DNA of 40,787 bases from Bacillus_I endophytica_A (GTDB taxonomy: Bacteria > Bacillota > Bacilli > Bacillales > Bacillaceae_H): the NCBI RefSeq assembly GCF_026790145.1, contig NZ_JALAMS010000021.1:1-40787 (forward strand), given 5' to 3'. Shown piece after piece: positions 38,063 to 40,787 of this stretch. The position numbers and the translations under genes were made by a program. Position 1 is the first letter of the stretch. Every line of letters begins with the position of its first letter. The notes under the pieces are model-generated. The model saw only the letters and a list, made by a program, of their open reading frames with translations. It was not told where the DNA came from and searched no databases.

Positions 38063-38084
38063 CATAATATAAATTATAAGAAGA
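38063..38084 (-). other. 5' part of a dif-like Xer site split by the intron
   Basis: Minus strand: left arm TCTTCTTATAA (same as site H), spacer TTTATA, then TTATG directly before the intron. Confidence 0.7.
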
Positions 38085-38124
38085 AAAAGCTCATTGAATT
38101 AGTGCAATTCAATGAGCTTTTTTA
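38083..38124. terminator. terminator abutting the split site
   Basis: AAAAAGCTCATTGAATT pairs with AATTCAATGAGCTTTTT; its T-run on the minus strand runs into the left arm. Confidence 0.85.
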
Positions 38125-38415
38125 AGGGGTGAAAAAAAATTACTTTTCTTATATTTGAAACAGGGGTACAATTAGGAAATTGCAAATTTACAACGATAAG
38201 CAGTTATAAAGAGCAAATGTTTCTGATTCTCTAACGATAACAACCTTTGAGACAAGTCCTACGGGACATGGTGAAAGCATGTTGGTCATAATATTGACTC
38301 CGTTCTAATAGGGTTTACCCTATTGATACAATAGAAAACGTTGATACATTAAGGTTCTTATCCCTAACCTTGTAAAAAACGCATAATCCTGATGCTACCC
38401 CTATATAAGATTTTG
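38125..38415. other. no gene; R2-like and 3.7-kb-like repeat traces
   Basis: A hairpin AATAGGG/CCCTATT at 38318-38335 followed by AAAACGTTGATACATTAAGG and CTTGTAAA resembles the head of the R2 repeats. AATCCTGATGCTACCCCTA at 38390 matches the sequence after the gene end at 3690-3708. Confidence 0.4.
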
Positions 38416-38417
38416 TG

Positions 38418-38457
38418 GCAAAAACCATATCCTCGACTGGAGAGTATGGTTTTTGCT
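38418..38457. terminator. hairpin terminator
   Basis: GCAAAAACCATA pairs with TATGGTTTTTGC. Confidence 0.75.
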
Positions 38458-38594
38458 TATTCCCGGACATCAAAAAAGGAAAGGTAGGTGAAAGGGTTGA
38501 AAACTGGTGAATCCTCTTTCATTCACTACTATATGCACACTATCACAAACTTGTCCTAGTTCATTGCCCTTTTTTAAACACTTCGTAAAATCAC

Positions 38595-38632
38595 ACAAAA
38601 AGCCCAGGAGATTTTCCTGGACTTTTTGAAAT
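38595..38632. terminator. hairpin terminator
   Basis: AAAAAGCCCAGGA pairs with TCCTGGACTTTTT (one mismatch). Confidence 0.7.
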
Positions 38633-38861
38633 CAAGAAAATTGAGGGAGGTCAAATTTCTTGATTTTTAAAATATATGTGAAAGGAAGCTGAATCAGTTC
38701 CTCGTATATATTTTTAATATATTCAAAACTATTTCATGTTCTTGTATTAATTAATTAAAAATCAAAAATTTTAACACTACTAACATTATTAATGCTAAAT
38801 ATTGATTTATATCACTGTTTACTAGCACGATCTTAAAGACCCGTTGTCTTAAGACAATCAG

Positions 38862-38888
38862 AGCAGGCTTAATCCTGCTTTTTTATTC
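38862..38888 (+). terminator. rho-independent terminator
   Basis: AGCAGG pairs with CCTGCT, then TTTTTTATT. No gene is recognised upstream of it; a small RNA is possible. Confidence 0.6.
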
Positions 38889-38953
38889 TAATTCCATCCT
38901 CGACTTTTAAAGTTTATAAGAGGAAATCAGAAATAACTTTGATTATGATGACA

Positions 38954-38980
38954 ATGTATATTCTATTCACAATTAGTTTA
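38954..38980 (-). other. 3' part of a dif-like Xer site after an intron
   Basis: Minus strand: TAAACT, then AATTGTGAATAGAATATACA, i.e. the end of an XerD-type arm followed by the dyad extension. Its 5' half is at 39493-39514. Confidence 0.75.
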
Positions 38981-39492
38981 GGCGGGTAATCGAGGGGTAC
39001 CCCTGGCCCTGACTCGCCTAGGAACCATACGTGGACCTTTCAACTCATACGGATACGGATCAGCCCCCCCGATTGCAAGATCCATTTACTGTCGTATCTT
39101 CGTCACACATCATAAAGGTAAGTAACGCGTACACCGACGTTCCAAATGGAGGTATACATAACAGTACACTTCCTTCGTCAGAGGATAAGCACAACCCTAT
39201 GTATCTATGGGAGACCAACGAGAAGTGCGGTCTCTTTGGTTTGTCCATATGGATGGTAGTATCCGTCCGGTTATACACTTTCCTGCCTTCTTGTTCCCTT
39301 TCGAGATAACGGCATTCGCTTTCTCATCTTCCCCTGACAGTGCTTCGAGCCTTGCACGGACTCTCTGTTTCCGCATACAACCCACGAGTCCGTTACCAGA
39401 CACGTAGTTTTAAATGGGGATAGTCTTTACGTCTAAACTAGTAGCGTGAGTCACACTATATAAAAGTATATAAGAGCGACTTCTTGTCGCAC
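38981..39492 (-). mobile_element. group II intron, inverted, in an Xer site
   Basis: 512 nt, 5' end GTGCGACAAG at 39492 and 3' end TTACCCGCC at 38981. Related to the intron at 23169 along its length. Domain V is recognisable (CCGTATGAGTTGAAAGGTCC then ACGTATGGTTCC) but the catalytic AGC appears as ATC, and the 3'-terminal A of the usual AY is C, so it may no longer splice. No open frame for a maturase. Removing it restores a complete site: TATACTTGTAA, ATAACA, TTATG plus TAAACT. Confidence 0.75.
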
Positions 39493-39514
39493 CATAATGT
39501 TATTTACAAGTATA
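39493..39514 (-). other. 5' part of the Xer site split by the intron
   Basis: Minus strand: left arm TATACTTGTAA (39504-39514), spacer ATAACA, TTATG (39493-39497). Confidence 0.72.
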
Positions 39515-39556
39515 AAAAAAGGTTCGGTACCTAAAAAGCACCGAACTTTTTTAAAT
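39514..39556. terminator. terminator abutting the split site
   Basis: AAAAAGTTCGGTGC...GGTACCGAACCTTTTTT on the minus strand; same family as that at 3561 and 23109. Confidence 0.8.
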
Positions 39557-39784
39557 ATAATAAAAAGAGGAAGGTTCATATTCGAGTAACCTATATTTGA
39601 TATTAAGTATATGCACAAATCCTTTATTTGTTATAGAGTTCTTTTTCCATTTTAAAGTTGTATAATATTTATAACCTTATTTAACATAAACTGAATAACA
39701 TTACATATATTGATGGATAAACTACGGAGGAAGTCGTGGGATCTCAAAATATGCTTATTCTATATAGATAGAATAAGCGTATTA

Positions 39785-39844
39785 GCATAGAAAAGACTAA
39801 CTCTTAATTTCTTCGCCATTTAAACATGAAATAGTCTTTTCTAT
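39785..39844. terminator. long-loop hairpin
   Basis: ATAGAAAAGACTA pairs with TAGTCTTTTCTAT across a 34-bp loop, just before site P. Confidence 0.5.
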
Positions 39845-39849
39845 CTTTA

Positions 39850-39899
39850 TACCTATATACTGTATATGTTTAGTTCACGTAATGAAAATTATCGAAATG
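39850..39899 (-). other. dif-like Xer site P, inverted, with dyad
   Basis: Minus strand: left arm CATTTCGATAA (39889-39899), spacer TTTTCA, right arm TTACGTGAACT (39872-39882), extension CATATACAGTATATA. Less perfect right arm. Confidence 0.6.
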
Positions 39900-39902
39900 T
39901 AA

Positions 39903-39934
39903 TCCTTTGGAATAATTAATTCCAAAGAATTTTT
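39903..39934 (+). terminator. hairpin terminator
   Basis: CTTTGGAAT pairs with ATTCCAAAG, then ATTTTTC. Confidence 0.7.
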
Positions 39935-40014
39935 CTGTATTGAAACACGTCCAAACCCTTCTATTCGGCCTGCATATTATATAAAATAAAGGTGCCTAAA
40001 AGGGGGTAATCAAA

Positions 40015-40176
40015 ATAGAACAATGGATTAACCTTTTTGGAAATTTTGGATTTCCTATTATTGTTACTTTTTATCTTTTGCTACGCTTTGAAAAAAAAAT
40101 AGACCGTTTAACAGAAATTATTAGTAAAATAGCTACTAGTATGGAAATAAAGCAGGACAAACAGGACAACGAATAA
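40015..40176 (+). pseudogene. YvrJ-family small protein with ATA in place of the start codon
   Basis: The frame reads EQWINLFGNFGFPIIVTFYL then LLRFEKKIDRLTEIISKIAT and ends DNE at 40176: a YvrJ-type protein (single membrane segment, then a charged helix; about 50 residues). Family members start Met-Glu-x-Trp. Here the codon before Glu is ATA, 8 bp after AAAGGGGG. No ATG, GTG or TTG is available nearby in frame. Either a rare ATA start is used or the gene is dead through an ATG to ATA change. Confidence 0.65.
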
Positions 40177-40189
40177 ATAAAGTTATGTA

Positions 40190-40231
40190 ATGAGAAAAAC
40201 TAGCCTCTCTTCAAGTTAGTTTTTCTCTTTT
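40190..40231. terminator. bidirectional terminator
   Basis: AGAAAAACTAG-C pairs with G-TTAGTTTTTCT. Confidence 0.75.
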
Positions 40232-40284
40232 GAGTAAAGATACAGTCTACAATGTTTATACGACTATACTGTATTCACGCTTAC

Positions 40285-40420
40285 GAATAAAAACCTTGGG
40301 GTTTCGCCCCCAAACGACGACCAACGGAAGACCATTGAATTTTTTCAGAAACTCTCCCAATCCCCTGGAATTTTGAGAGGGATCCCTCGTCAGTTGGGTT
40401 GAAACTAGTCTGTTAACTCC
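40285..40420 (+). mobile_element. structured relic, second copy (IS605/TnpB-end-like)
   Basis: GGGGTTTCGCCCC hairpin, then CCCCCAAACGACGACCAACG and GAAGACC, TTTTTCAGAAACTCTCCCAA, and a long stem CCCTGG...GAGAGGG. The core CCCCAAACG-GACCAACGGAAG matches the minus strand of 16556-16705. Confidence 0.35.
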
Positions 40421-40429
40421 TTAAATTTT

Positions 40430-40787
40430 CGACTATCGTTGACAAATGCCTATGTATAACCTTCTGTTCAAATAAAAAAATAGACGCTATACAGCGTGAA
40501 TCCTTATTTCTCTTCCTCTATAAAAGTAACTCTTCACGAAAATGACTGTTTATTCTTCCAGGAGGCACTATTATTATATGTATCAGTTGGGGAGAAGTTA
40601 CTTCCACACCTAATTCCCTTACTGTATAAATTACATAAAATGAAATTTCCCTTTAGTCAATAAAAAGGGCACTTTCTCTACTAATTGATATTAAGTATAT
40701 ACAAAAATCCCTTATTTGTTCTCTAACCTTTGCATCAAAAATAAATAACATTATCACACATAAAAAGGGACTGACCCCCGTTTTTGA
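40430..40787. other. no gene seen
   Basis: A/T-rich sequence to the window end; one short inverted repeat (ACGCTATACAGCGT at 40484-40498). Confidence 0.5.

Noticed and set aside
40163..40190. ACAACGAATAA-ATAAAG-TTATGTAATGA as a further site
   Set aside because: Left arm fits, but the right arm ends TGA instead of ACT and no dyad follows; it overlaps the YvrJ stop. Kept only as a weak candidate.
40260..40295. TTATTCGTAAGCGTGAATACAGTATAG (minus) as a site
   Set aside because: Shows left-arm and dyad-like pieces but no XerD arm; probably a deletion remnant or chance.

Overview
The window looks like accessory DNA, most likely a large plasmid, of a Bacillus cereus-group bacterium. Evidence: low G+C, strong AGGAGG-type ribosome binding sites, many sporulation-type small genes (CotX-like coat proteins, a CwlJ-type germination hydrolase, LysM, YjcZ-like and DUF3992 proteins), an AprX-like subtilase, a PHA synthase operon, and decayed IS6 (IS240-like) and IS110 elements. 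No core chromosomal gene, rRNA or tRNA was seen. || Region 1 (1-11.5 kb) is the unusual part. About a dozen 28-bp sites resembling Bacillus dif (11-bp XerC-type arm, 6-bp spacer, 11-bp XerD-type arm TTATGTWAACT) lie in the same orientation every 0.2-1.5 kb, with one longer interval. Most are followed 5 bp later by a 15-bp dyad TGTATAnnGTATACA. Between consecutive sites there is usually one small gene or gene pair (either strand) plus a terminator hairpin, the terminator often abutting the next site. Some intervals hold only hairpins or a probable small RNA. One gene/site unit is present twice (1734-2390 and 6511-7171). I read this as an array of Xer-recombination cassettes, comparable to pdif modules or integron cassettes. 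|| Three ORF-less group II introns (23169-23663 on +, 37676-38062 and 38981-39492 on -), and the 3' tip of a fourth at bases 1-14, sit inside further copies of the same site. Every 5' junction follows TTATG of the XerD-type arm, and the 3' exons resume with TAAACT or TTAATG. Each intron with a visible 5' end is preceded by a terminator hairpin. This parallels class C introns that target attC sites of integrons. || Region 2 (11.5-17.2 kb): IS110 relic, a frameshifted sigma/ArpU-like gene, four 11-bp iterons, two ribbon-helix-helix proteins and a zinc-ribbon protein (plasmid-maintenance or relaxosome-like), RepL-like relics, and an IS6 relic. Region 3 (17.4-20.6 kb): CotX pair, a small coat-like protein, aprX. 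Region 4 (20.6-28.4 kb), bounded by two similar IS6 relics: PAP2 phosphatase, small Cys and DKY-repeat proteins, group II intron, a decayed second copy of the RHH pair, and the SDR-PhaR-PhaC operon behind a long inverted repeat. Region 5 (28.5-37.7 kb): a winged-helix replication-type protein with a hairpin-rich leader, IS6 relics, a duplicated small-gene block, two SGNS-motif proteins, a P-loop ATPase, and a decayed inverted copy of the zinc-ribbon module. Region 6 (37.7-40.8 kb): two inverted group II introns in split sites, another inverted dif-like site, a YvrJ-like gene lacking a normal start codon, and an IS605/TnpB-end-like structured element. || All function calls are from reading the sequence only. 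The recombination-site interpretation rests on repeated motif matches and on intron junctions, not on any experiment.
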